Source: Candidatus Vecturithrix granuli
GTDB lineage: Bacteria > Moduliflexota > Moduliflexia > Moduliflexales > Moduliflexaceae
Assembly: GCA_000739535.1 (NCBI GenBank)
Contig: DF820470.1
Span: 83,049 to 118,262 of the forward strand
DNA length: 35,214 nt
Direction of reading: 5' to 3'
The notes under the pieces were generated by a model, which made no database searches, was not told where the DNA came from, and saw nothing but the letters and a program-made list of their open reading frames with translations. Shown here piece after piece: positions 1-8,199 of the stretch. Both the position numbers and the translations under genes were made by a program. Position 1 is the first letter of the stretch; every line of letters starts with the position of its first letter.

Positions 1-41
1 GGATCTGAACATGATCACAAGATATTTGTCAAAGAACTTTT

Positions 42-809
42 TTATCTACTGCGTAAAGTGAGTGAATCATAAAACGAGGGCGTGCCAAAAGGCTTAAGTT
101 CGTCGCGCACAAAGGCTTCTTCAAACAATTCTTTACGCGCTTCAGCCCCAATGGCTTTGAGTTGTTCAAGATCCGCGACCGGCATGGTTTTCGTGCCTTT
201 CACAGCAATTGCTTTCAGATTTTTTGATCCCATCAGCGCGCCTGCGCCGCCGCGCCCAAAAGCCCGATGTTTATCTGTCATGATGGCAGCAAACATGACT
301 TTATTCTCGCCGGACTGACCGATAGAGGCAATCTGCACTTTCTCTTCTTGCAAGTCCTGTTTGATGAAATCTTCAGTCGCATGTATCCCCTGACCCCAGA
401 CTTTCTCAGCGCAGCGCAGTTCAACCTGATCGTCTTTGATCGAAATATACACGGGTTTTTCGGATTTGCCAGTTACAATCAGCGCATCCCATCCGGCCTT
501 TTTCAATTCCGGCGCAAAATATCCGCCCGCATTTGACATTCCAAGCGTTCCGGTAGCCGGCGAACGAAATACAACCACACATCTTCCGCTGCAAGGCGCC
601 GGAGTTCCCGTGAGCGGACCGGTTGCAAAAATCAAGGGTTGTTCTTTGGCAAACGGCTCTGTTTCCGGGGTAATCAAATCGGCAAGATAGCGAACCCCAA
701 TTCCTTCGCCGCCAATGTAATCTCGAAGCCATTCCCCGGGAATTTTCCAACCTGCGCTGGCGCCTGTGGTCAAATCAACAACTAATGCTTTTCCCCAATA
801 CCCTTTCAT
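42..809 (-). pseudogene. Truncated aldehyde:ferredoxin oxidoreductase (AOR), N-terminal part only
   Basis: The 255 residues match the N-terminal domain of tungsten/molybdopterin aldehyde:ferredoxin oxidoreductases: the MKGYWGKALVVDL start, IGGEG near residue 33, the ATGPLTGTPAPCSGR stretch and GRGGAGALMGSKNLKAIAVKG near 185-205. The family is normally about 600 residues. Here the frame stops at 42-44 just after GTPSFYDSLT, where homologues continue toward the 4Fe-4S and cofactor ligands. None of the three frames downstream to the window edge resumes the family sequence. The ATG at 807-809 has a good AGGAAGGAG ribosome binding site, so the 5' end is intact. I infer a deletion or rearrangement breakpoint near position 60. 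The product would lack the cluster-binding cysteines and be inactive. Confidence 0.8.
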
Positions 810-850
810 ATCTCCTTCCTCCCCTGTAAGATTGAAGTGTCAAATTGAAG

Positions 851-871
851 TGTCAAAGCTCTGCTTTGACA
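851..871. repeat. Short perfect palindrome, TGTCAAAGC / GCTTTGACA
   Basis: The two 9-base arms are separated by TCT. Related copies occur at 23657-23675 and 23677-23695, so it belongs to a dispersed palindromic family. It could form a small hairpin upstream of the AOR gene. No function is evident. Confidence 0.7.
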
Positions 872-1109
872 CGCAAAAACAGAAGCTCTTGCACACCTGA
901 TGGAAAAGTATGACAAATCACACAGTTACAAGATATTTTACAGAGAGAGAAATTATGCAAGAAAAAAATATGACTGGAATAGCTTTATTTTTCAGGGAAT
1001 TTCGGAGAATTTTTTATATCAAATCTCTGAAGCAAAAAGTCATTTCAAGAATTTTTATGTTACCTATTTTAAAGTTTTTATTTCTTAGGAAAATTGTGAC
1101 TTAAATATT

Positions 1110-1350
1110 CATGTTACGCACTACCCCCCTCAATCCCCGCGCAAGCGGGGGGAAGCTCAACGTGAGCAGTGTAGTTGGACCATTGAACGTCCCCCCTTTG
1201 TTCCCCCAGCAAGCGGCAGGGCTGTTAAGTTCTCGCGGGGAAAAGCTGTGCCCCCCCCTTTTTATTCCCCCACAAGCGGGGGGGAGACGGATCGACCTCC
1301 CCCGCTTGCGGGGGACTGAGGGGGTAGAACTTCACAGCCCTGCCGCTTGC
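1110..1350. repeat. Dispersed C/G-rich repeat block (copy 1; inverted copy at 13560-13675)
   Basis: Tandem inverted units are built on a core of the form CCCC(G)C-AAGCG-GGGG. The first part, 1110-1165, is closely matched in inverse orientation by 13610-13675: a CACTACCCCCCTCAATCCCC stretch, then the core, then a CAACGTGAGCAG-like stretch. The phrase ACAGCCCTGCC also recurs in both places. It is non-coding and probably a REP-like or non-autonomous mobile repeat. Confidence 0.7.
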
Positions 1351-1491
1351 GGGGGAACAGAAGGGGGTAAACTTTTTGTCGTGCATACCACGACTTTGTT
1401 AGATTCGAAAACATGGCATGTTGCCCTTTCAGGGCTGTGAGATGGAGCGCCTTTCGAATTTAACAAAGTAGAAATACAGAAGGTAAAATTA

Positions 1492-1523
1492 AAAACCAGG
1501 TTTCTTCGAAGAAACCTGGTTTT
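1492..1523. repeat. 32-bp perfect palindrome of the GAAACC(A/G)GGTTTC family
   Basis: AAAACCAGGTTTCTTC is followed directly by its exact reverse complement. Related hairpins lie at 11070-11100 and 23538-23570, with a degenerate one at 30489-30520. It follows the 3' end of the DeoR-type gene but has no clear U-tract, so I call it a dispersed repeat that may also act as an mRNA 3' hairpin. Confidence 0.75.
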
Positions 1524-1565
1524 GGTCCATTTCCTGCCAATGTCAAAGCTGTGTTATCATGCACC

Positions 1566-2342
1566 CTATACGATCTGAATGTGTGCGCCGGCATTGGTGT
1601 AGGTATGAACGATTTCCGGGGCGATTCCGAAGTCTGTAAACACTGTATCAATCCTGTTCAGCGGCGCATAGGGAAGAAAGGAGGTTTTATTGAATTTTTC
1701 CGAATCCGCAAGAACATAGACTTTATCAGCGCGTTCGATCACCAGCTCACAGATCGTCGCAGTGCGTTCATCGGTGGTCATAAATCCTGATTCAAGATTA
1801 ATGGCATCCGCTCCGAGGAAGGCTTTGTCAACATGAAAGATCGTGAGCGTCTTTTCCGCAATCGGGCCGCAGACATCGCGGCGCTCGATTCGAATCTCTC
1901 CGCCAATTAAAATCACCTTACACCATTTTGCCAGGGTTTCGATATGCGTCAGCGAATTGGTCACCACAACAAGATTTTCCAAATGCCCGGCTTGAATCCT
2001 CAGTGATAGCGCTTCGGCCAATTTTAAAACGGTCGTGCCTGAATCGAGAAAAATGCGATCATGGCTTGCAACCATGCCGGCGACTACGGTTCCGATGTGG
2101 GTTTTCTCTTCGCTGCGGTGCAAGGCAGAGATTCTGAAGGAATAATCATGACCAAGCTGTGGAGCAAGCTGTACCCCGCCATGCACTCTGATCACATCTC
2201 CGTCGTTTTCAAGCTGTGCAAAGAGTCGTCTTGCTGTTGCTTCTGAGATTTCCAGAGCCTTTGTCGTCGTTTTGACATCAACTCTCTGATGAACCCGAAG
2301 CATTTCTAACAATTTTGTGACGCGTTGTTCGGTCTTTGTCAT
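1566..2342 (-). CDS. DeoR/GlpR-family transcriptional regulator
   Basis: This is a 258-residue DNA-binding repressor of the DeoR family, which usually controls sugar uptake and catabolism and senses a phosphorylated sugar. The N-terminal winged helix-turn-helix covers about residues 1-60, ending in the family's GDVIRVHGGVQL. The effector domain carries FLDSGTTVLKLAEAL, VVTNS, LIGGE and the terminal ADSEKFNK. I start at the ATG 2340-2342 (MTKTEQRV). The same frame runs open to 2498, but those 52 extra residues are translated inverted repeat (2384-2492). No strong ribosome binding site is seen. The gene diverges from the isomerase-like gene at 2677 and shares an operator-bearing intergenic region with it, which suggests autoregulation and control of the sugar genes. 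Confidence 0.9.
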   Translation of the reverse strand: MTKTEQRVTKLLEMLRVHQRVDVKTTTKALEISEATARRLFAQLENDGDVIRVHGGVQLAPQLGHDYSFRISALHRSEEKTHIGTVVAGMVASHDRIFLDSGTTVLKLAEALSLRIQAGHLENLVVVTNSLTHIETLAKWCKVILIGGEIRIERRDVCGPIAEKTLTIFHVDKAFLGADAINLESGFMTTDERTATICELVIERADKVYVLADSEKFNKTSFLPYAPLNRIDTVFTDFGIAPEIVHTYTNAGAHIQIV

Positions 2343-2383
2343 AAGCGTATATGAAACGTTTTTGCTAATTTCTTTTTTTTCGT

Positions 2384-2492
2384 AACCCCACCCCACCCCC
2401 CAACCCTCTCCCAGAGGGCGAGGGGAGTAAGCATCATGCCATTTGCATTCTTCCCCCCTCGCCCTCTGGGAGAGGGTTGGGGGGTGAGGGTT
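2384..2492. repeat. Long inverted repeat with C-rich and G-rich arms
   Basis: Arm 2384-2425 (AACCCCACCCC..., CCCTCTCCCAGAGGGCGAGG) pairs with 2455-2492. A related C-rich/G-rich inverted repeat, sharing the CCCTCTCCC/CCCCTCCC style, lies at 16224-16305. It sits in the leader of the DeoR-type gene and could form a strong hairpin about 40 bases upstream of its start codon. Confidence 0.75.
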
Positions 2493-2536
2493 CTGCAAGA
2501 TTATTTAGTTTCTAAAAAGATTACGATTATGTCAAC

Positions 2537-2614
2537 CATTTTAATCATATTTTTTATAAAAATGACTAAAATAATCAAATAATGCTTGACTTGATTAATA
2601 TGCTCTCGTACAAG
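2537..2614. promoter_or_regulatory. Divergent control region: candidate DeoR-type operators and a plus-strand promoter
   Basis: Two half-palindromic boxes lie here. Positions 2537-2548 read ATGATTAAAATG on the minus strand, and 2562-2577 read ATGACTAAAATAATCA. The 30 bases 2562-2591 match 12886-12915, upstream of the FGGY kinase, at 27 positions. The reverse complement of 10929-10945 has the same core. On the plus strand TTGACT (2586-2591), 17 bases, then TACAAG (2609-2614) could drive the isomerase-like gene at 2677. On the minus strand a TTGACA directly abuts the 2537-2548 box. Assignment to the neighbouring DeoR-type repressor is inference. Confidence 0.5.
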
Positions 2615-2676
2615 TGTTGCAAAACATCGCTGAATCAAAGCCCATATCAACCATCACACATCTATGAGGACAAAAT

Positions 2677-4074
2677 ATGAAATATCCTACAATAGGTCTC
2701 TTGCCTTTATATCTTAAACTGTACGATGACACAGTTCCGAGCACGAGGCAGCGTATAGAAACATTTTACAAAACAATCGCCGCTGAATTTGAAAAGAGGC
2801 ACATCACGGTGCTGACATCTCCCATCTGTCGGATCCAGGAAGAATTCGAAACAGCAATCACAACTTTTGAACGTTCAGGGGCAGATGCCATTGTCACTCT
2901 CCACCTGGCATATTCCCCCTCGCTGGAATCAGCAGAGAGCCTCGCACGCACGGCTCTCCCGATTATTGTCTGTGATACGACACCAACATTTTCCTACGGA
3001 CCTGAACAAGATCCGGCCGAATTGATGTATAATCACGGCATTCACGGGGTGCAGGATCTCTGTAATCTCCTCATTCGTCATGGTAAAGCCTTTCAAATCG
3101 AAGTCGGACACTGGGAACATTCCGACATACTTGATCGCGTGGCGATGAAGGTACAGTCCGCCGCTATGGCCTCTCATCTCAGAAAGGCGAACGTTGGCTT
3201 GATTGGCGAGCCTTTTACTGGGATGGGCGATTTTTATGTGCCTGCGTCACAGCTTAAACAAACAATCGGCATTGAGACGAAGGTTCTGGACCTGAAACAT
3301 TTTCAAGAGCTGATCGCCCTGATCACAGACAACGAAATGGCGCAAGAAGAGGAACAGGATCGTCGTCGTTTTGTGTTTGAAAATCTGGATCAGGATGTCT
3401 ATAGGCGGTCACTGCGGGTTGGACTGGCCGTGAAAAAGTGGATTGAAGCAGAGGGCCTCTCAGCATTTTCCTTTAACTTTGTCAATGTGAACAGGGCCGC
3501 CGGGTTTGAGACCGTTCCGTTTTTGCAGGCGACCAAGATGATGGCAGCGGGGATCGGTTATGCCGGTGAAGGCGATGTGCTCACCGCCGCCCTTGTCGCT
3601 GCCCTTTCACTGGCAAGTCCCGATACAAGTTTCACTGAGATGTTCTGCCCGGATTGGGAACATAACTCAATCTATCTGAGCCACATGGGAGAAATGAATT
3701 ATCGTCTTAGCGCAGATAAACCACAACTGCTGGAAATGGATTATCACTACAGCGATGCTGAAAATCCGGTATTTGCCGTGGGAAGATTCCGGCCGGGGGA
3801 TTTCCTCTTAGTGAACCTGGCGCCTGTGGGAGGCAATACGTATCGCTTAATTATCGCTCCTGCGGAAATGTTGGATGTGCCCGAACAGGATAACATGGCA
3901 AAGCGCGTCCACGGCTGGTTCAGGCCATCGCTTCCGATTGCAGATTTCCTGGCGTCCTATAGTAAATACGGCGGAACTCATCACCTGGCATTGACTTACG
4001 GCGCATCAATCCCTCTCATAGAAGCCTTTGGGCAGATGATGGGCTGGGAAACCGTTATTATTGATGCGGCCTGA
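2677..4074 (+). CDS. L-arabinose/L-fucose isomerase-superfamily protein
   Basis: This 465-residue protein has the architecture of AraA/FucI-type ketol isomerases, which interconvert aldoses and ketoses with a divalent metal. Candidate metal/catalytic residues are Glu298 in GYAGEGDV, Glu321 in TSFTEMF, His336 in LSHMGE and His435/436 in GGTHHLAL. Their spacing (23, 15 and about 100 residues) follows E. coli AraA (Glu306, Glu333, His350, His450). The N-terminal Rossmann-like part (GLLPLYLKLYD, VTLHLAYSPS) is also typical. The gene diverges from the DeoR-type regulator and is followed after about 150 bases by a UroD-family gene. The substrate cannot be told from sequence; the nearby kinase and ABC transporter suggest a pentose, deoxy sugar or related acid. 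Confidence 0.8.
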   Translation: MKYPTIGLLPLYLKLYDDTVPSTRQRIETFYKTIAAEFEKRHITVLTSPICRIQEEFETAITTFERSGADAIVTLHLAYSPSLESAESLARTALPIIVCDTTPTFSYGPEQDPAELMYNHGIHGVQDLCNLLIRHGKAFQIEVGHWEHSDILDRVAMKVQSAAMASHLRKANVGLIGEPFTGMGDFYVPASQLKQTIGIETKVLDLKHFQELIALITDNEMAQEEEQDRRRFVFENLDQDVYRRSLRVGLAVKKWIEAEGLSAFSFNFVNVNRAAGFETVPFLQATKMMAAGIGYAGEGDVLTAALVAALSLASPDTSFTEMFCPDWEHNSIYLSHMGEMNYRLSADKPQLLEMDYHYSDAENPVFAVGRFRPGDFLLVNLAPVGGNTYRLIIAPAEMLDVPEQDNMAKRVHGWFRPSLPIADFLASYSKYGGTHHLALTYGASIPLIEAFGQMMGWETVIIDAA

Positions 4075-4082
4075 ACATAACA

Positions 4083-4126
4083 CTTCGACTTCGCTCAGTG
4101 TACGACGATTGTCGAGCGAAGTCGAG
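4083..4126. repeat. Inverted repeat CTTCGACTTCGCTC / GAGCGAAGTCGAG
   Basis: The arms are 4083-4096 and 4114-4126. They are followed by an imperfect tandem repeat at about 4164-4196, in which ACTCCCAGAGTCTTT is echoed by ACTCCGAGAGTCTTG. It lies between the isomerase-like and UroD-like genes and may act as a processing hairpin in a shared transcript. Confidence 0.65.
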
Positions 4127-4224
4127 ACATGGACAATGTTTTTAGGAAAAAATTTGCTCGGAAGACTCCCAGAGTCTTTGAAACTCCGAGAGTCTTGGTG
4201 CAATGGTTCATGAGAGGAACAACA

Positions 4225-5346
4225 ATGATCGCGAACATCACAGCCCAATCATTTGACTATGAGAAATTTAATGCAATTCTGGAGCAGCAAAATCGGTTTA
4301 TTGCCGATTGGATGCAGAGTGAACATGTTGATGATGTGCCGCTCTGGATTGTTCCGAATCTTGACTTGTGGACGTTTGATACCTGCCGGAGACGAGAGGA
4401 GTTTTTACAAAGAAATCTGGAACTCCTGCATACCAGCATAGAATGGAAGAGCGACCTTGTTTTTCCCCACCTCCAACCCTGGTACGGCGTTGGAATCTAT
4501 GCGACCGCCTTTGGCGCGCACTATATCTGGGATGAAAATTATTGTCCTCAGGTTCGCCCGATTTTTTCCCGCACCGAAGAAATTGAACACATTGAAAAGC
4601 CGGCCATTGAAACCAGTGAACCGATGCGTGAAGTGCTGGAAAGAATCGAATGGTACCGCGAAGTTACGCATGATCAACTGCCGATTTGTTTAACCGACAC
4701 GCAAAGCCCTCATGACACAGCCTCCTTATTGATGGAGACCAATACATTTTTCGCGGAATGCAGTTGTTGTCACGAGAAGTATGAAAATTTCCTACAAGCC
4801 ATTACGGATATCATTATTGAGTTTTCTGAAAAACAGATGGAGGCTATTGGCCCGCGCCTGTCCCTGCCCGGACATCAGATGCTCTGTCATCCGCGTTTTC
4901 AGGGAATTTCAGTCAGCGATGATAATATGGTGATGTTATCGCCGCGCACCTATCAGGCCACCTCGCTGCCCTATCTGCAAAAAATCGCCGCTAATTTTGG
5001 CGGAATCGCGGTACATTCCTGCGGCAATGTCACGCATAATATCCCCAATCTCCTGAAAATTGAAGGGTTGGAACAAGTTGAACATGCGGCCTGTGTGATC
5101 AACAAAAGCGATCCCACCCCCACCCCGCCGGAAAACATCCAGGCCGGCTATGGGCGTTCCGGGGTGATTGCCAAAATTCGCCTGCATAAAAGCGAAGCCT
5201 GCCTCCTGAAAAAGCTATTGACAAAGGATTTCAAATGCGTCGTGCAGATTACCGGCGTGGAAAGCAAAGCTGAAAGTGAAGCCGTCTATCGTGAATTTAA
5301 AGAAGCCGTATCTATCGTACTTGAAGCCCAAAAAAGGTCTGTATGA
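4225..5346 (+). CDS. Uroporphyrinogen decarboxylase (UroD/HemE-like) family protein
   Basis: This 373-residue protein is of the UroD family, a TIM-barrel group that holds heme-pathway decarboxylases and also corrinoid-linked methyltransferases. Visible features are WIVPNLDLWTFDTC, a central LTDTQSPHDTASLLM stretch, the LSLPGHQMLCHPRFQGISVSDDN region and VHSCGNVTHNIPNLLKIEGLEQVEHA near the C terminus. The last resembles the HSCGN segment of methyltransferase-like members. I start at ATG 4225, preceded by GAGAGGAAC; the frame is open to 4129 but that part is repeat-derived. Its place behind a sugar isomerase argues against a heme role and fits the UroD-like proteins often seen beside carbohydrate ABC transporters, whose substrate is unknown to me. 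Confidence 0.75.
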   Translation: MIANITAQSFDYEKFNAILEQQNRFIADWMQSEHVDDVPLWIVPNLDLWTFDTCRRREEFLQRNLELLHTSIEWKSDLVFPHLQPWYGVGIYATAFGAHYIWDENYCPQVRPIFSRTEEIEHIEKPAIETSEPMREVLERIEWYREVTHDQLPICLTDTQSPHDTASLLMETNTFFAECSCCHEKYENFLQAITDIIIEFSEKQMEAIGPRLSLPGHQMLCHPRFQGISVSDDNMVMLSPRTYQATSLPYLQKIAANFGGIAVHSCGNVTHNIPNLLKIEGLEQVEHAACVINKSDPTPTPPENIQAGYGRSGVIAKIRLHKSEACLLKKLLTKDFKCVVQITGVESKAESEAVYREFKEAVSIVLEAQKRSV

Positions 5347-5386
5347 ATACACATATTGAAAATAGAGGCAATCATGAAATTTTCCC

Positions 5387-5414
5387 TTGACAAAATGTTA
5401 ATGCATATATTAAC
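5387..5414 (+). promoter_or_regulatory. Promoter and candidate operator of the toxin-antitoxin pair
   Basis: TTGACA at 5387-5392 is followed at once by an inverted repeat, GTTAATGCATATATTAAC (5397-5414), whose arms GTTAAT/ATTAAC flank six bases. A palindrome overlapping the promoter just before a toxin-antitoxin pair is the usual site for autorepression by the Xre-type antitoxin. The -10 element is not clear. Confidence 0.45.
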
Positions 5415-5422
5415 TATACAAT

Positions 5423-5833
5423 ATGGACAGTTCCCAGATTGAATTCAAACAACTCCCCATTCCAGCCCACTATGGGAAGGTGGTGTCCCGTATTTTTTAC
5501 GTCATAGAGCGTGGCAGATCGCCCGTTATGGAAATGTTTCAGAGCCTGGAACTGTCGGTGAAAGATGATATTAAAGATTTAATCTGTCGTATGGCGACAA
5601 TGAAAAATCTGAAATCACCCAAAATTAAATATCACTTAAAAGGCTATAGTTACGGAGAAATCCGGCCAATGCCCCATCGGTTCTTTTTCTTTCAACAGTG
5701 TGGGAAGAATATCATCTTTTTTGACTATCTTTAAAAAAAACAGGCGTCGTTTGACGACCGTATCTATCACGACATACAGCAGAAAAAGGAGCGTTATGCA
5801 GTCGCATTTGAACGATATGTACAGGGATGTTGA
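5423..5833 (+). pseudogene. RelE/HigB-like (Gp49 family) toxin interrupted by an in-frame stop
   Basis: The first 103 residues resemble HigB/Gp49-type mRNA-interferase toxins: RIFYVIERGRSPVMEMFQSL, then a helix, then KYHLKGYSYGEIR and FFFFQQCGKNIIFFDYL. These normally end in a basic tail. Here TAA at 5732-5734 ends the frame, but the same frame continues with KKQASFDDRIYHD, then QQKKERYAVAFERYVQGC and TGA at 5831-5833. That is exactly the kind of tail expected. A single T-to-A change at 5732 would restore Lys and the full protein. The tail overlaps the antitoxin start by 38 bases, as in normal pairs. No ribosome binding site precedes ATG 5423. Probably an inactivated toxin; readthrough or sequencing error cannot be excluded. 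Confidence 0.6.
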
Positions 5834-6179
5834 GGACTTTTTTGCCGCCCCTCCAACGGTGAATCAGAAGGCCTGGGGGATGATCAATGAATTTTATCAT
5901 CTTGTCTTAACTTATATGGAGCGTGAGGAGATTTCAAAAGCCGATTTGGCAAGACGCTTAGGAAAGTCGAGAGCCGCGATTACTCAAATGTTTCATAAAA
6001 CACCGAATATTACCATCAAGAAAATGGTCGAGATTGCTGATGCGATTGGGCTTGATCTGCATATTTCGGCGTCACAGGTGCAGGAGAATCCCCAAAGCGT
6101 CCAGTCCGCATATACCGATCGCCCAATGCCTATGGATGAAATGTATCTTCCGCAAAAAACTCGGAAGACAGGAACATAA
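5796..6179 (+). CDS. Xre-family helix-turn-helix antitoxin-like regulator
   Basis: This 127-residue protein carries an Xre/Cro HTH at about residues 38-92: YMEREEISKADLARRLGKSR, AAITQMF, then NITIKKMVEIADAIGLDL. It starts at ATG 5796, with AAGGAG eight bases upstream. The frame is open further upstream (to 5700), but that overlaps the toxin frame and lacks a binding site. Position after a HigB/RelE-like toxin makes it the antitoxin and likely autorepressor through the 5397-5414 palindrome. The residues before the HTH (FFAAPPTVNQKAWGMINEFYHL) and the short tail are not recognised. It seems intact while its toxin is broken. Confidence 0.75.
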   Translation: MQSHLNDMYRDVEDFFAAPPTVNQKAWGMINEFYHLVLTYMEREEISKADLARRLGKSRAAITQMFHKTPNITIKKMVEIADAIGLDLHISASQVQENPQSVQSAYTDRPMPMDEMYLPQKTRKTGT

Positions 6180-6228
6180 TCACGCGAGACAGACACTGAA
6201 CAGATATGTATATGGCTTCCAACGAGCG

Positions 6229-7269
6229 TTATAAAACGGACTCTATCAGTGATTTTCCATTATTATAAAAAATATCATTGATGTCGCTGGAGGTCATCCC
6301 TGTTCGCTCGGCGGCGCGTTTGAAGGCGAGAATCTCTTCATACATGAAAAAGGTGAGCCGGGTAGCCTCGTCTCCTGCAACTTCCCGCATGTTTTTGTCC
6401 CCGGAGACATTGCCGTACAAGCCTTGCGGCACGAGGTTGATGTATGTTCCCTGTTCGCAAATCCGCCGCATGCGCATTCGCAAAATCGGAAGATCGCTGC
6501 CAAACAAAATCCGTTTCGGACCGACCGCCTTGATCAATTGCTCAAAGACCCAGTCATTCGTATTGGCAGAAAAATCAAAGCGCAAGTGTTCGGCGTCTGC
6601 AAGTACCTCAAAGGCATTGCCGACGTCTTCAGGGCAATAGGCTCTGCCAACATGAGCAATGATCACCTGCGCGCCGGGATAGTTATGGTCAATTTCTCGC
6701 ATTTGGGCAAGGTTGACAGCATCCCGCAGGCGGCCGTTGCGCGGAATGTGTAACATTACGATCCAGCGATGCTGGTGTAAGACTTCTAATTGGTGAGGAG
6801 GCAGAAAATCGAAAATCCGAATTTCCGCGGCCGGAATGTAGGCCGGAGCTAAATTGAGATAGACTTTTACGCCGAGGAAACCGCCTGCGATCACCCGTTT
6901 TTCCAGTTCTGCGCCGCTCCACTCCGGTTTGGCGTACAACAGCGCCGGAATATGATATTTTTGAGCAGAGTCACGAATATAGTCATTTAACCCGTCAAAA
7001 TCATCGTCCGGCTTAATCGAAGAAAACATCAGCGGGGTGACTTGCTTATCAGGAAACATGAGTTTGTAGGTTTCGATTAAATCTTCAACCGGATTTTCTT
7101 TGGCGACTAACGAGGGCCATTGCACCACCCGCGAGAACGCCTCGTTGGAATGAGCTTTCAAACGATCAACCCATACATGAGTATGAATATCAATCAACTT
7201 GTCCGGTAAAAAATCTCTGATTTCCTGGTCATACACCTGTTGATCAACTTCTGTGACCTCAAATAACAT
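6229..7269 (-). CDS. Amidohydrolase-family (TIM-barrel) protein
   Basis: This 346-residue protein is of the Amidohydrolase_2 group, metal-dependent hydrolases and decarboxylases. Metal-site candidates are the HxH pair His29/His31 in LIDIHTHVW, the His in WIVMLHIPR, the His in VIIAHVGRAYC and the Asp in RILFGSDLPI. The ATG at 7267-7269 is preceded by AAAGGAGGC. It is the last gene of the minus-strand ABC transporter group, 87 bases after the second permease with a stem-loop repeat in the gap. It may act on the imported compound, for example as a lactonase or sugar-acid hydrolase. The substrate cannot be read from the sequence. Confidence 0.8.
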   Translation of the reverse strand: MLFEVTEVDQQVYDQEIRDFLPDKLIDIHTHVWVDRLKAHSNEAFSRVVQWPSLVAKENPVEDLIETYKLMFPDKQVTPLMFSSIKPDDDFDGLNDYIRDSAQKYHIPALLYAKPEWSGAELEKRVIAGGFLGVKVYLNLAPAYIPAAEIRIFDFLPPHQLEVLHQHRWIVMLHIPRNGRLRDAVNLAQMREIDHNYPGAQVIIAHVGRAYCPEDVGNAFEVLADAEHLRFDFSANTNDWVFEQLIKAVGPKRILFGSDLPILRMRMRRICEQGTYINLVPQGLYGNVSGDKNMREVAGDEATRLTFFMYEEILAFKRAAERTGMTSSDINDIFYNNGKSLIESVL

Positions 7270-7287
7270 ACGCAGCCTCCTTTGAAA

Positions 7288-7354
7288 ATGTAGCGCGAAA
7301 CTCCAGTTTCGCGGCAGTAGTAATGGTGCGCGAAACTTGAGTTTCGCGCTACAT
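7288..7354. repeat. Paired palindromes of the GCGAAACT-AGTTTCGC family (copy 1)
   Basis: Two hairpins (7289-7314 and 7327-7354), each GCGAAACT(CC or TG)AGTTTCGC-like, form a larger inverted repeat bounded by ATGTAGCGC and GCGCTACAT. The same unit pair occurs at 10624-10688. The copies thus sit before the amidohydrolase gene and before the binding-protein gene of the same transcription group. Confidence 0.8.
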
Positions 7355-7356
7355 CT

Positions 7357-8199
7357 CTACCCCTTGAGTCCGCCTGTGAGCATTCCCTCCATAATCTGGC
7401 GTTTAAAAATAAAAAAGAGGATCACCGGAACCGCAATATAGTAAAACACGCCGGCCATCAGCGGCCCGTATAAAATGTTCTGTTGCACGTCAACATAGGC
7501 GCCGTTTAATTTCACGGCTAAGGTGGTGGTTTTGGCGGTTAAAAACAGCACTGGCATAATATAATCCTGCCAGGTCCACTGAAACGCAAACATCGCCGCA
7601 ATCACCGTGCCCGATTTCACTAACGGCAGCATAATCCGGAAAAAAATTTGCCACCGATTCGCGCCATCTATTCTGGCAGATTCTTCAAAGGAAGCGGGAA
7701 TTGTCAGGAAAAATTGCCGAAAGAGATAGATCATAAAGGGCGCGCCGCTGATACCGTAAATCAGCCATAAAAAGTGATTATCCGTAAGAGCCAGATTTCT
7801 GATCAAAAGATAAAAAGGGATAATCGTGATAATGTACGGAATCATGATAGATGACAATACGATGGTAAAAAAGAGATTGGTTTCACGAATTTGGAATCTG
7901 GCAAAGGCATACCCGGCCATCGCGCTTGAGAAGGTACAGGAAATGGTGTAGAAAACAGAGACAATGACGGTATTATACAGATAACGCAAGTAATTGATGC
8001 TGGTCAGGGCAAACACATAGTTTGACCACTTTGGGTTTTGAGGCCATATCCCCGTCGAATAGTCAAAAATTTCGGCTTCAGATTTTAATGAGACCAGAAA
8101 CATGCTGATAATTGGCAAAAAAAAGACCAATAACATGAAGAGGATGATCATATATTTTATCGAAAACACTAATCGTCTTTTGAGGCGAGCGTTCATCAT
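7357..8199 (-). CDS. Carbohydrate ABC transporter permease, MalG/UgpE type
   Basis: This 280-residue inner-membrane permease has about six hydrophobic segments, the first at about residues 14-36. The cytoplasmic EAA loop is readable as FEESARIDGANRWQIFFRI, which contacts the ATPase subunit. The C-terminal GMLTGGLKG is typical of the MalG branch. Its start overlaps the stop of the upstream permease gene by four bases (ATGA), so the two are translationally coupled. No ATP-binding gene occurs in the set; such CUT1 transporters often share one ATPase encoded elsewhere. Confidence 0.9.
   Translation of the reverse strand: MMNARLKRRLVFSIKYMIILFMLLVFFLPIISMFLVSLKSEAEIFDYSTGIWPQNPKWSNYVFALTSINYLRYLYNTVIVSVFYTISCTFSSAMAGYAFARFQIRETNLFFTIVLSSIMIPYIITIIPFYLLIRNLALTDNHFLWLIYGISGAPFMIYLFRQFFLTIPASFEESARIDGANRWQIFFRIMLPLVKSGTVIAAMFAFQWTWQDYIMPVLFLTAKTTTLAVKLNGAYVDVQQNILYGPLMAGVFYYIAVPVILFFIFKRQIMEGMLTGGLKG

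Larger units (their letters stand above)
810..1565. other. Intergenic region of 756 bases, repeat-rich, no supported gene
   Basis: It holds the start region of the truncated AOR gene, a perfect palindrome at 851-871, an AT-rich stretch at 890-1100, a block of C/G-rich repeats at 1110-1350, an inverted repeat pairing 1394-1411 with 1452-1469, and a 32-bp palindrome at 1492-1523. Short open frames at 900-1104 and 1111-1440 have no ribosome binding site and no recognisable protein; the second is only translated repeat sequence. Confidence 0.7.

Noticed and set aside
900-1104. Two overlapping short plus-strand frames in AT-rich DNA
   Set aside because: No ribosome binding site and no recognisable sequence; composition alone explains them.
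1197-1350. CRISPR-like tandem repeat near the C/G-rich blocks
   Set aside because: Units are inverted and unevenly spaced, with no constant repeat/spacer pattern and no cas gene.
1111-1440. Plus-strand open frame of 109 codons
   Set aside because: It is translated C/G-rich repeat, proline/glycine-rich by composition, without a ribosome binding site.
2343-2498. N-terminal extension of the DeoR-type regulator
   Set aside because: The extra 52 codons fall on the inverted repeat 2384-2492; family alignment begins at MTKTEQRV.
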